From Pontiellaceae bacterium B12227 (lineage in GTDB: Bacteria > Verrucomicrobiota > Kiritimatiellia > Kiritimatiellales > Pontiellaceae), in NCBI GenBank assembly GCA_029432775.1, contig JAROAZ010000005.1, positions 124,001 to 188,000 of the forward strand: 64,000 nt of DNA, in the 5' to 3' direction. The notes below the pieces were generated by a model. The model did not search any database. It was given only the letters and a program-made list of their open reading frames with translations, and was not told the DNA's origin. Made by a program: the position numbers and the translations under genes. Of the stretch, positions 17,970 through 25,932 are shown piece after piece (within the stretch, counting starts at the first letter, position 1; every line of letters begins with the position of its first letter).

Positions 17970-19463
17970 ATGAAACTAAGAAATTTAACGGTCAGTTTTC
18001 TGGTGGTCGTCATGTCCATCGTGAGTACAGGTTGCGCGGCTGTAGATCAGGCTTTATCCCGCAACTCATCGGTTTTCAATGTTAAAAAATTTGGCGCGGT
18101 TGGAGACGGAGTCGCGATGGATACGGTTGCCCTGCAGGCCGCAATTGATGCATGCACAACAGCAGGGGGAGGCACGGTGTGGGTGCCGGTAGGAAAGTAC
18201 CCGATCGGAACACTTCAACTGAAAAGCAATATAACGCTTTCACTGGATCATGGTGCAACCATCATGGGCAGCCAGGATATGAAGGACTATCCCATCGATC
18301 AGCTGCTGCCATCGCGGGAGGGCAATTCCGAATGCCTTCTCTATGCAGAGGATGCGGTTAATATACGGCTTGAAGGCCTCGGCGTGATTGATGGTCGTGG
18401 CCACCCGGAGTTTTTTCCAAAACGGGCGGGGCCCGGCGGCAAAGACAACCGCCCGCGGTTGATCCGGTTTGAGAACTGCCGGAATGTGACGTTTTCGGGG
18501 CTCACCTACAAAAACCCGGCGTTCTGGGGGATTCATCTGGTTGATTGCAAAGAGGTGCTCTTCAGTGGTGTGTCGGTGCGGATGCGGAACAATCATTCGA
18601 ATAATGACGGTCTTGATCTTGATGCCTGTGAAAATGTTCTGATTGAAAACTGCGACATCATTTCCGGTGATGATGCCATCTGTCTGAAGAGCACGCTGGG
18701 GCCCTGTCGGAACATAACCGTCCGGAACTGCAGGGTTTCAAGTAATACTGCGGCTCTGAAATTCGGCACCTCGTCCTATGGCGGCTTTATCGATATTGAT
18801 GTAAGCAACTGCTATTTTTATGACTGTCCAATGGGCGCGATCAAGTTGCAGTCCGTCGACGGTGGTCAACTGGAGAACGTGTCGATTTCCCGGATTGTGA
18901 TGGATGAGGTGGGTTGCCCGATCTTTATTCGGCTGGGTAACCGCGGGCGCACCTATACAAAGAATACCAAAACAGGTTCGTATCAGGGGCCGGATGTGAA
19001 TCCGGAAGGAGCCGGGGTCGGAAGTATTAAAGGTATCCACATCAGTGAGGTGGTTGCAACGGTGGTCATTGAGGATCGCGAAAAGGCGGCCCGGGCGCAT
19101 TATAAAAAACTGAAGGTGGATACAACGCCGGGTATAACGGATCAGGAAAAGGCGAAGGCGGGCCCCATCATGATTACAGGCATTCCGGATTATTATGTCG
19201 AAGACGTGGTTCTGGAAAATATTCAGATTTCCTATCCCGGCCATGGAACCGAAGAAGATGCTCAGCGCGAAGTGGCCGAAGACATTGCCCGCTACCCGGA
19301 GCAGTTTTTCTTCGGCGTGCTGCCTTCGTGGGGCGCTTATATCCGACATGCAAAGAATGTTGAATTCAGGAATGTCAATCTAAGCACCCGCGAGACGGAC
19401 GAACGGAAGAAAACCGTTCTGGTTGATGTCGAAGGTTTTTCTGAAATTAACAGCGCAAGGTAA
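17970..19463 (+). CDS. GH28-like right-handed beta-helix lipoprotein
   Basis: 497 aa. A lipoprotein signal is visible: hydrophobic stretch, then VSTGCA with lipobox Cys22, so it is probably membrane-anchored. The opening FNVKKFGAVGDGVAMDT is the standard pectate-lyase/GH28 helix cap. GH28 acidic positions are present as NNDGLDLD (Asp213) and SGDDAICLKS (Asp234, Asp235). The usual third GH28 motif with His is replaced by SSNTAALKFGT, and the RIK-like motif by IKLQS, as in a side branch of the family, so polygalacturonase activity should not be assumed. It begins 9 nt after GH29 in an operon with two sulfatases. It may remove a uronic acid or other branch from the sulfated glycan. Confidence 0.8.
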   Translation: MKLRNLTVSFLVVVMSIVSTGCAAVDQALSRNSSVFNVKKFGAVGDGVAMDTVALQAAIDACTTAGGGTVWVPVGKYPIGTLQLKSNITLSLDHGATIMGSQDMKDYPIDQLLPSREGNSECLLYAEDAVNIRLEGLGVIDGRGHPEFFPKRAGPGGKDNRPRLIRFENCRNVTFSGLTYKNPAFWGIHLVDCKEVLFSGVSVRMRNNHSNNDGLDLDACENVLIENCDIISGDDAICLKSTLGPCRNITVRNCRVSSNTAALKFGTSSYGGFIDIDVSNCYFYDCPMGAIKLQSVDGGQLENVSISRIVMDEVGCPIFIRLGNRGRTYTKNTKTGSYQGPDVNPEGAGVGSIKGIHISEVVATVVIEDREKAARAHYKKLKVDTTPGITDQEKAKAGPIMITGIPDYYVEDVVLENIQISYPGHGTEEDAQREVAEDIARYPEQFFFGVLPSWGAYIRHAKNVEFRNVNLSTRETDERKKTVLVDVEGFSEINSAR

Positions 19464-19497
19464 GAGGGCTTCCCGGAGGCCTGATATAGGAGTCAGT

Positions 19498-20898
19498 ATG
19501 AAATTATTTTGGAGTAAACGCGTTGTTGTATCTTTGCTGCTTGGTTGTGCGGTTGCGCTTCCGGTGATGGCAAACGGTTTGGATCGGCCGAACATCCTTT
19601 TCATCTTTGCAGATGATTGGGGCTGGGGTGATCTGGGTTGCCATGGACATCCATACGTCAAGACGCCGAACATCGACCGGCTGGCAGAGGAGGGTACCGA
19701 CTTCCAGCGCTTCACGGTAGCCAGCGGGGTCTGCTCGCCGAGCCGTACGGCAGTGGTGACCGGCCACTTCCCCGCGCGCCACAATATTGACGGCCACTTC
19801 GCCTGGGTGCCGAGCAATGCCAAACGAAATATGCCCGACTGGCTCGCGCTCGACGCGCCGTTCCTGCCCCGCATGCTGAAAGAGGGCGGCTATGCCACCG
19901 CCCACTACGGCAAATGGCACCTTTCCAACAACATGATCCCCGATTCCCCGGCGCCGGGCGAATACGGCTATGACCATTTCGGTGCGTTTAACTGTTCCGG
20001 CGAGCAGATGCCGTGGCATGAAGATGCCGAAAATGCCATCGCCTTCATGGAGAAAAGCCGTGAAGCGGGTAAACCGTTTTTTATCAATGTATGGATGCAT
20101 GAACCGCATACGCCGCATCATACCGTGCCGAAATACCGCTGGCGGTTCCCGGAGCTGGAAGAGGCGGACAACATCTACGCTTCTATTTTGTCGCATGCCG
20201 ATGACCGTGTCGGGGAAATGCTCGATGCGCTGGACCGTTTGGGGCTCGCCGACAACACGCTCGTGATCTTCAGCTCGGACAACGGTCCGGCCCGTGCTTC
20301 GGCGGAGACGAAGCCTGAGCTATTGTACGATTCCGCGACGGGTTCCGGTTTCGGGCGGGGGGCATCTAAAGGAATCACAGGCGGACGCAAAGGCTATAAG
20401 GCGTCGCTGTTTGAGGGGGGTATCGGCGTGCCGTTCCTGGTTCGCTGGCCGGGAAAAGTGGCGGAGGGGAAGGTGGATGACATGTCGCTTATCTCCGCAG
20501 TCGATCTCCTGCCCACGTTCTGCGAGATTGCCGGGGTCGATCTGCCGAAAGGGTATCAGCCGGACGGCGTCAGCCAGGTGAAAACGCTGCTGGGAGAAAT
20601 GGTTCCGGTGCGTGCAAAGCCGTTGTTCTGGAAATATCCTTCGCGCTGGCCGGGCTCAGACAGCAAACCCGATCACTGGGTTTCATTCGCTGTGGTGGAT
20701 CAAACCTGGAAGTTGGTGAGCAACGATGATCACGGTTATGTCGAGCTATACGACATTGCCAACGACCCGTACGAACAAACCGATCTGAAGGAGCAGCAGC
20801 CGGAAACCGTGGCGCAGTTGCTCAAAAAGTTGAAGTCCTGGCGGAAAACCCTCCCCGCGGGGCCGACAGGCGATGTGTTTTCGGCATTGCGTGACTAA
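19498..20898 (+). CDS. Secreted sulfatase, S1 family (third, unrelated subfamily)
   Basis: 466 aa from the ATG at 19498, with AGGAG 6 nt upstream and signal peptide MKLFWSKR...VMA; upstream in-frame ATGs lie inside the GH28-like gene. Motifs are NILFIFADDWGWGD, CSPSR (Cys79, formylglycine site), YGKWHL and FSSDNGPA. It is compact, with no long C-terminal extension, and clearly not a third copy of the 730-residue pair. The C-terminal YVELYDIANDPYEQTDLK is typical of S1 enzymes. It ends the operon beginning at 14410. A different sulfate position from copies A and B is likely but unproven. Confidence 0.92.
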   Translation: MKLFWSKRVVVSLLLGCAVALPVMANGLDRPNILFIFADDWGWGDLGCHGHPYVKTPNIDRLAEEGTDFQRFTVASGVCSPSRTAVVTGHFPARHNIDGHFAWVPSNAKRNMPDWLALDAPFLPRMLKEGGYATAHYGKWHLSNNMIPDSPAPGEYGYDHFGAFNCSGEQMPWHEDAENAIAFMEKSREAGKPFFINVWMHEPHTPHHTVPKYRWRFPELEEADNIYASILSHADDRVGEMLDALDRLGLADNTLVIFSSDNGPARASAETKPELLYDSATGSGFGRGASKGITGGRKGYKASLFEGGIGVPFLVRWPGKVAEGKVDDMSLISAVDLLPTFCEIAGVDLPKGYQPDGVSQVKTLLGEMVPVRAKPLFWKYPSRWPGSDSKPDHWVSFAVVDQTWKLVSNDDHGYVELYDIANDPYEQTDLKEQQPETVAQLLKKLKSWRKTLPAGPTGDVFSALRD

Positions 20899-20933
20899 CC
20901 CTGCGGTCACGGACAGGTTGGTGTATTGGACGC

Positions 20934-20953
20934 TATCCTACAAATACAGGATA
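20934..20953. promoter_or_regulatory. Putative operator dyad (site 4 of 4)
   Basis: TATCCTACAAATACAGGATA has 6-bp arms TATCCT/AGGATA around 8 nt and is followed by TGCG. It lies 70 bp before the GH95 start at 21023. Confidence 0.65.
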
Positions 20954-21022
20954 TGCGTGGACCAGCCATGGGGTTAGTCTATTGGGGTCATAACCGGATT
21001 TATATTCGTGGAGATTAGTTGA

Positions 21023-23488
21023 ATGGATAAACGTATTTTAAATTTTGTCTGCATTGTGATGATTGCCGCGGCTTCATGTGAAGCGGCCTACCAGCATGGA
21101 ATGACGATGATCAAACCTTCGGAGCAGTGGCGGGAGGCGTTACCGACCGGCAACGGTATGATCGGCGCTTTGGTGTATGGCTCCGTGAATGAAGAGCGCA
21201 TTTTATTCAACCATAATAAGCTGTGGTATCAGGGCAGAATTGGTGAACTTCCGGATGTTTCGGGCGAGTTGCCGGTGGTTCGGAAACTTATGCTGGATGG
21301 AAAGTACCGCGAGGCAAATGAGCACTATAGGAAGAAGCTAAGGGAGTTGGGTTTTGACAGTGCCCTTGCACGTTACCACCCGGCTTTAGATATGCTCGTC
21401 ACGACCGATACCGTTAAAATGTTTGAAGACTATGCCCGTACGGTGGATTTCGAAACGGGCGAAGTGGAGGTAAAATGGCGCGATGGCGAAATCCGTTTTT
21501 CAAGAAAACTGTTTGTATCTATTCCGGATGATATTTCCGTGATGTCGATCTCGTCTGACAAGACGGGATCTGTAGGCGGCAGTGTTACACTTGATATTCA
21601 CGATCTGGAAGATTCGATTGGACAGGACGGGAAGTGGTTTGATCCGGGCTTTACCTACAACACGGTCGTGGATGGTGAGTTTGTCGTATTCCGCGCAGAT
21701 GGTTCCGACGGAGGGGAGTTCGGCGGGGTGCTGCGTGTACTCGCAAAAAACGGAACGCTGGAGCCTGACCTTAAGGCGATTCGTTTTTCCGACACGGATG
21801 AGGTTGTGCTCATTGTTGGTTTTTTTGCGAACGAGCCGGCGGACACCGCTGTGCCGCGTTTGAAAAAACAGCTGGCCGCATTGGATGGGGATTACGATGC
21901 GCTCCTTAGCCGGCATGAGCCGTTGCACCGCAAAAAGTTCAATGCCATGGGGGTAAATATTAATCTGTCCGGTAAGCAGGATACCCCGAATGAATACCTG
22001 CTGCTCGATGCTTACCGGAACCCGGCGTCCACGGAACTGGTTCAACGACTCTTCGATTATGGCCGCTATCTGCTGATTTCAAGCAGCCGTGCGGGAGGCT
22101 ACCCTGCCGGGCTTCAGGGCATTTGGAATGGGGACTATCGTCCGCCGTGGGGTGGTTTGTACGGGATCAATGAAAACCTGCAGATGACCTACTGGCAGGC
22201 GCTGCCGGGTAATATGGAAGAATCCATGATGGCGTTCTATGACTACTTTGACAGCCATCTGGATGAATTCCGGCACAACGCGAAGCAGCTGTGGGGTTGT
22301 CGGGGAATCTATATTCCGCCGTTTATGTCGCCCGAATCCGGCGTGATGCGCCACACAGCACCCCATGTGATGTACTGGACGGATGCTGCCGGCTGGCTGG
22401 CCTCGTTCTATTATGACTATTATCTTTTCACCGGTGACGAGGATTTCCTGAGAAATCGTGCAATTCCATTCATGAAAGAGGTCGCCTTGTTTTATGAGGA
22501 CTACATCGTCAAAGACGAAAACGGAAAGAACATGATCTTTCCGTCGCAGTCTCCGGAAAATCAGCCGGCGGATAAAATGATTGAGGATCCGAAAAGCGGA
22601 CGCATCTATAAGATTAAGGTTCAGATTAACTCCACCATCGCGATCGCGGTCTCCAAAGAGGTGTTTCATAATATGGTGGAAGCTTGCGAACTGCTCGGAG
22701 TCGAACGAGACGGCGTGAAGCGTTGGAAAAAAATGCTGGCTGATATGCCGGACTATCAGGTGAACGAAGACGGCGCGATCCGTGAATGGATGCATCCGGA
22801 CTTTAAGGATAATTATGAGCATCGTCATCAGTCCCACATCTATCCGCTGTTTCCCGGTAATGAAGTGACAGAGGAATCCAATCCGGAAATCTACGAAGCG
22901 TGCCGCGTGGCCATCGAGAAGCGGCTGGTCATCGGTCTGAAATCGCAGACGGGCTGGTCGCTGGCGCACATGGCCAATGTCTACGCCAGGCTGGGGGATG
23001 GTGATCGTGCACTGGAAGCCTTGAATATTCTGTCGCGCTGCTGCCTGGGGCAGAACCTGTTCACCTATCATAACGATTGGCGCAAGATGGGTGTAACGAT
23101 GAATCATAACTATGGACGTTCAGCTCCATTCCAGATGGATGCGAACTTCGGTATTCCGGCAGCTGTGATGGAAATGCTCTGTGGTTCAACGCCCGACATG
23201 CTGCGTATCCTTCCGGCCTTACCGACGCAATGGAGTTCCGGAGAATTCAACGACATGCTGACCCGCACCGGCACCCGGACATCTGCAAGATGGGATATGG
23301 AGAAAAAAGAGATCGTTCTCGCTCTGCATGCTGAACGGGACGCTCTGTTTGATATCAAGTTTCACGAGCGTGTTGCTGAGTTGGAATCCAATCGTCCAGA
23401 AGCCGTCGGTTCTTCAGCATATGGTGAGCATTACCGCCGAGTGAAACTGAGCAAAGGGGAAGAAGTTCGAATGCGCGTGTTGTTCTAG
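21023..23488 (+). CDS. GH95 alpha-L-fucosidase or galactosidase
   Basis: 821 aa with a signal peptide (to about SCEA). It is a full-length GH95 in motif order: EALPTGNGMIGALVYG near the start, WNGDYRPPWGG then GINENLQMTYW (substrate-binding Asn region), SQSPEN with Glu512 at the proposed general-acid position, HRHQSHIYPLFPG, TGWSLAHMANVYARLGDG, and FQMDANFG with Asp706. GH95 enzymes invert and cleave alpha-1,2-L-fucose or related L-galactose links. The gene stands alone with its own TATCC-type operator and is followed by a terminator-like hairpin at 23825, so it is a separate unit in the same inferred regulon as the sulfatase/GH29 operons. Confidence 0.92.
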   Translation: MDKRILNFVCIVMIAAASCEAAYQHGMTMIKPSEQWREALPTGNGMIGALVYGSVNEERILFNHNKLWYQGRIGELPDVSGELPVVRKLMLDGKYREANEHYRKKLRELGFDSALARYHPALDMLVTTDTVKMFEDYARTVDFETGEVEVKWRDGEIRFSRKLFVSIPDDISVMSISSDKTGSVGGSVTLDIHDLEDSIGQDGKWFDPGFTYNTVVDGEFVVFRADGSDGGEFGGVLRVLAKNGTLEPDLKAIRFSDTDEVVLIVGFFANEPADTAVPRLKKQLAALDGDYDALLSRHEPLHRKKFNAMGVNINLSGKQDTPNEYLLLDAYRNPASTELVQRLFDYGRYLLISSSRAGGYPAGLQGIWNGDYRPPWGGLYGINENLQMTYWQALPGNMEESMMAFYDYFDSHLDEFRHNAKQLWGCRGIYIPPFMSPESGVMRHTAPHVMYWTDAAGWLASFYYDYYLFTGDEDFLRNRAIPFMKEVALFYEDYIVKDENGKNMIFPSQSPENQPADKMIEDPKSGRIYKIKVQINSTIAIAVSKEVFHNMVEACELLGVERDGVKRWKKMLADMPDYQVNEDGAIREWMHPDFKDNYEHRHQSHIYPLFPGNEVTEESNPEIYEACRVAIEKRLVIGLKSQTGWSLAHMANVYARLGDGDRALEALNILSRCCLGQNLFTYHNDWRKMGVTMNHNYGRSAPFQMDANFGIPAAVMEMLCGSTPDMLRILPALPTQWSSGEFNDMLTRTGTRTSARWDMEKKEIVLALHAERDALFDIKFHERVAELESNRPEAVGSSAYGEHYRRVKLSKGEEVRMRVLF

Positions 23489-23824
23489 GTTAAATGGGTC
23501 GTGTGCGGGAACTCAGGAATTATATCCTGTTTATTATGATTCTGTTGCTGGAGGAAGCAACCGGCACCTTCCGATACGTATGATAACCGGCGGCCATGCG
23601 CCAAAACGCGCATTACAAATGCCTCGCGGTTGGAGCGGTGGCTGCACAACTGGCCAGGCATGTTCATCCACCGGGGACCTTCCTGTCTGGACGGGATTGA
23701 AATCAGCTGGACTGGCAAGCGCATTCGCACGACCACTCGGGGTGGCTTGATGAGATGCCGAAGAAGGCCTTTAACTCCACTTACATGTTTTCCGAAGGTC
23801 GGAAAAAATGCTGAATTTTCCGCA

Positions 23825-23852
23825 CGGTTCCTGCCAGGGAACCGGTCTTTTT
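23825..23852 (+). terminator. Probable rho-independent terminator
   Basis: CGGTTCC (23825-23831) pairs with GGAACCG (23838-23844) around a 6-nt loop and is followed by GTCTTTTT. It separates the GH95 unit from the operon that begins at 24032. Confidence 0.65.
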
Positions 23853-23910
23853 GGGCCGAAACTGCTTCCCTCATTGATTTCTTTAAATTTATTGTAGAGG
23901 AAATAAGAGA

Positions 23911-23922
23911 TTAACAGGGTAA
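23911..23922. promoter_or_regulatory. LacI-type operator candidate before the catabolic operon
   Basis: TTAACAGGGTAA resembles the CTAAC-N2-GTTAG dyad found beside lacI and lies 110-120 bp before the ATG at 24032. The surrounding ACAGGGTA core is shared with the site at 39901. Confidence 0.5.
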
Positions 23923-24031
23923 CTGTAAGATTAGTGGTCATCTGAAGCGATACTGCTATATATGCCACTTGTTTTATGGGTGGTATTTTTACTGCTGAAC
24001 GACATAAATCTCTTAATAGGTAATATATTAT

Positions 24032-25015
24032 ATGAAAACAGCATTTTTTAATCGGGTGGATCCAGTAGGGAATACAGATATGGTTGATCAGGTCTATGCT
24101 GATCGACAGCAGGTGGTTGCCGGTATATCCGATTTATACCCCGTTTTGATCACCCCTGATAATTTTGAAGATGAACTCGAAAACCTGACTGATTTGGAAG
24201 TGATCTTCTGTACCTGGCGCATGCTAGAGCTTACCGAAGAACAGATTGACCGTTTGCCTAACCTGAAAGCGGTATTCTATGCCGCCGGGTCGGTGAAGGA
24301 TTTTGCTGCGCCCTATCTGCAGCGGGGAATCAAAGTGTGCAGCGCCATTGAGGCAAACGGGGTTCCGGTTGCTGAGTTTGCGTTGGCGCAGGTTTTGTTG
24401 GCAGGCGCAGGTTTCTGGCGCAACAGCCGGGAGTGTGTGGACGAAGCTTCAACGTTCATGGGATCGAATCATCGTGGACATGGGAATTATGATAATCGCG
24501 TTTCAATTCTAGGAAACGGGACCATTTCCACGCACCTGCAGAATATGCTGTCGCACCATAATCTGGACGTTGTTGTTGTGCCTTCCCGCGAAGTCAATCG
24601 CACGGTTTCGCTGGAAGAGGCCTTTTCAACATCCGTTGCGGTGGTGAACCTGTTTCCGGATCGAGATGATAATGCCGGTGTTTTTGATGGCAAGCTCTTC
24701 GCCAGTATGATGGATAGTGCGTCCTTTATTAATGTAGGCCGGGGGCGCCAGGTGAATGAAGCGGAGCTGATCCAGGTCATGAAAGATCGTCCTGATCTGA
24801 CGGCTTTGCTGGATGTTCAGTATCCGGAACCGCCGGTTGATGAATCGGAATTCTATGCGCTTCCGAATGTCCTTCTGAGCGGTCATTTAGCAGGCTCGAA
24901 GGGAACGGAATTCCGCCGCATGGCCGACTATATGGTGGATGAATTTAAGCGTTTGCAAGCGGGCATGCCTCTGCAGCATGAAGTTGCGCTGGAAACTGTT
25001 CTGGCCATGGCCTAA
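24032..25015 (+). CDS. D-isomer-specific 2-hydroxyacid dehydrogenase
   Basis: 327 aa, no signal peptide, cytoplasmic. The two-domain NAD(P)-dependent layout fits: a lid domain with catalytic Arg237 in NVGRGRQVNEAEL, Glu266 in YPEPP and His285 in LSGHLAG form the family triad. The dinucleotide loop is SILGNGTIS, a degenerate form of GxGxxG with Thr-Ile-Ser where Gly is usual. It probably oxidises or reduces a sugar-derived 2-hydroxy/2-keto acid released from uronic-acid catabolism; the exact substrate cannot be read. It is first in the seven-gene operon, 30 nt before a sugar isomerase/epimerase, with a LacI-type site about 110 bp upstream. Confidence 0.82.
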   Translation: MKTAFFNRVDPVGNTDMVDQVYADRQQVVAGISDLYPVLITPDNFEDELENLTDLEVIFCTWRMLELTEEQIDRLPNLKAVFYAAGSVKDFAAPYLQRGIKVCSAIEANGVPVAEFALAQVLLAGAGFWRNSRECVDEASTFMGSNHRGHGNYDNRVSILGNGTISTHLQNMLSHHNLDVVVVPSREVNRTVSLEEAFSTSVAVVNLFPDRDDNAGVFDGKLFASMMDSASFINVGRGRQVNEAELIQVMKDRPDLTALLDVQYPEPPVDESEFYALPNVLLSGHLAGSKGTEFRRMADYMVDEFKRLQAGMPLQHEVALETVLAMA

Positions 25016-25044
25016 TTGGATTTAAGGGAAAGGGTGGGACCAAG

Positions 25045-25860
25045 ATGTTGAAAACAGGAATATGTTCAATCACCATGCAGCAGTTGGAACCGGCCGCTTT
25101 GGTGAAGTTGGTTAAACAGTCCGGGCTTGAAGCCATTGAATGGGCTGGAAATGTCCATGTGCCGCCCGGGGACCTTCAACTGGCCGCTGATGTCCGAACG
25201 ATGACTGAAGAGGCCGGCCTGGAAGTCTCGTCATATGGGTCCTATTGGAAAGTGGTCGATCAGGACGGAAAACCGGATTCTTTTTCTCCGGTTCTGGAGA
25301 GCGCGCTTGCTCTGGGTACGGATACGATTCGAATCTGGGCCGGACACAAACCTTCTGATGCCGTGACGCCCGAAGAGCGTGAACTGATTATTGAAGGCAT
25401 AGGGAATGCACTGAAAATGGGTGAGGAGCACGGGATTAAACTTGGCCTCGAGTTTCATGCCAATACACTTTCTGACAGCAATTCCGCAACCTGCGACCTG
25501 TTGGATGAGATTCAGCATCCTAACCTGTTTACTTATTGGCAACCCATTTATTGGCTGACTGATCCTGAATATCGTCTGACGGGGCTGAAACAACTGGCCG
25601 ACCGTGTACTGAACCTGCACGTGTTCCACTGGATGTTCAGTCCGGGAGCAGGATCCTGGGGCGAATCAACAGATCGCCGCCCTCTGGAGGAAGGTTCCGA
25701 AGACTGGAAGGTGTACTTCAGCGTTCCACTCGCACCGGCCATTCAACACTATGCATTAATTGAATTTGTGCGGAATGATGACCCGGAACAGTTTCTGCGG
25801 GATGCTTCGGCTCTGAAGCTGTGGCTGAGTGAAAAAAAGGCTCAGCCCTTGGAAGTCTGA
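25045..25860 (+). CDS. Sugar phosphate isomerase/epimerase (xylose-isomerase-like TIM barrel)
   Basis: 271 aa, no signal peptide. The sequence follows the AP-endonuclease-2/xylose-isomerase-like fold: GICSITM at the first strand, GLEAIEWAGNVHVPPGDL, then GLEFHANTLSDS with the metal-binding Glu and His, and VLNLHVFHWM near the C-terminal metal site. Members interconvert keto and aldo sugars or epimerise inositols and ketoses, with a divalent metal. It lies 29 nt after the dehydrogenase and 72 nt before GH3. Its likely job is to channel monosaccharides imported through the symporter encoded further down the operon. Confidence 0.82.
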   Translation: MLKTGICSITMQQLEPAALVKLVKQSGLEAIEWAGNVHVPPGDLQLAADVRTMTEEAGLEVSSYGSYWKVVDQDGKPDSFSPVLESALALGTDTIRIWAGHKPSDAVTPEERELIIEGIGNALKMGEEHGIKLGLEFHANTLSDSNSATCDLLDEIQHPNLFTYWQPIYWLTDPEYRLTGLKQLADRVLNLHVFHWMFSPGAGSWGESTDRRPLEEGSEDWKVYFSVPLAPAIQHYALIEFVRNDDPEQFLRDASALKLWLSEKKAQPLEV

Positions 25861-25932
25861 TTTCTCCAGACGAATCATGAACCGGCAGAGAAAAAGCCGA
25901 ATGGTTGAAAGCACGATACGTGGGAAGTACGA

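Larger units (their letters stand above)
23489..24031. other. Long intergenic region: possible gene remnant, terminator, operator
   Basis: No intact gene is visible. From about 23640 to 23810 two short frames joined by one frameshift give protein-like text (LHNWPGMFIHRG, LDGIEISWTGKRIRT, then DHSGWLDEMPKKAFNSTYMF) that I cannot assign to a family. A G/C-closed variant of the TTCCA palindrome (TTCCG-N5-CGGAA) is at 23790-23804. A terminator-like stem is at 23825-23852 and a LacI-type half-dyad at 23911-23922, before an AT-rich leader. Confidence 0.45.

Noticed and set aside
19423..19497. Upstream ATG for the third sulfatase
   Set aside because: It overlaps the GH28-like gene and would bury the signal peptide; the ATG at 19498 has AGGAG at proper distance.
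23630..23914. 94-codon + strand frame in the gap before 24032
   Set aside because: It runs through the terminator stem and the LacI-type site, has no ribosome site and no coherent domain; at best part of it is a remnant.
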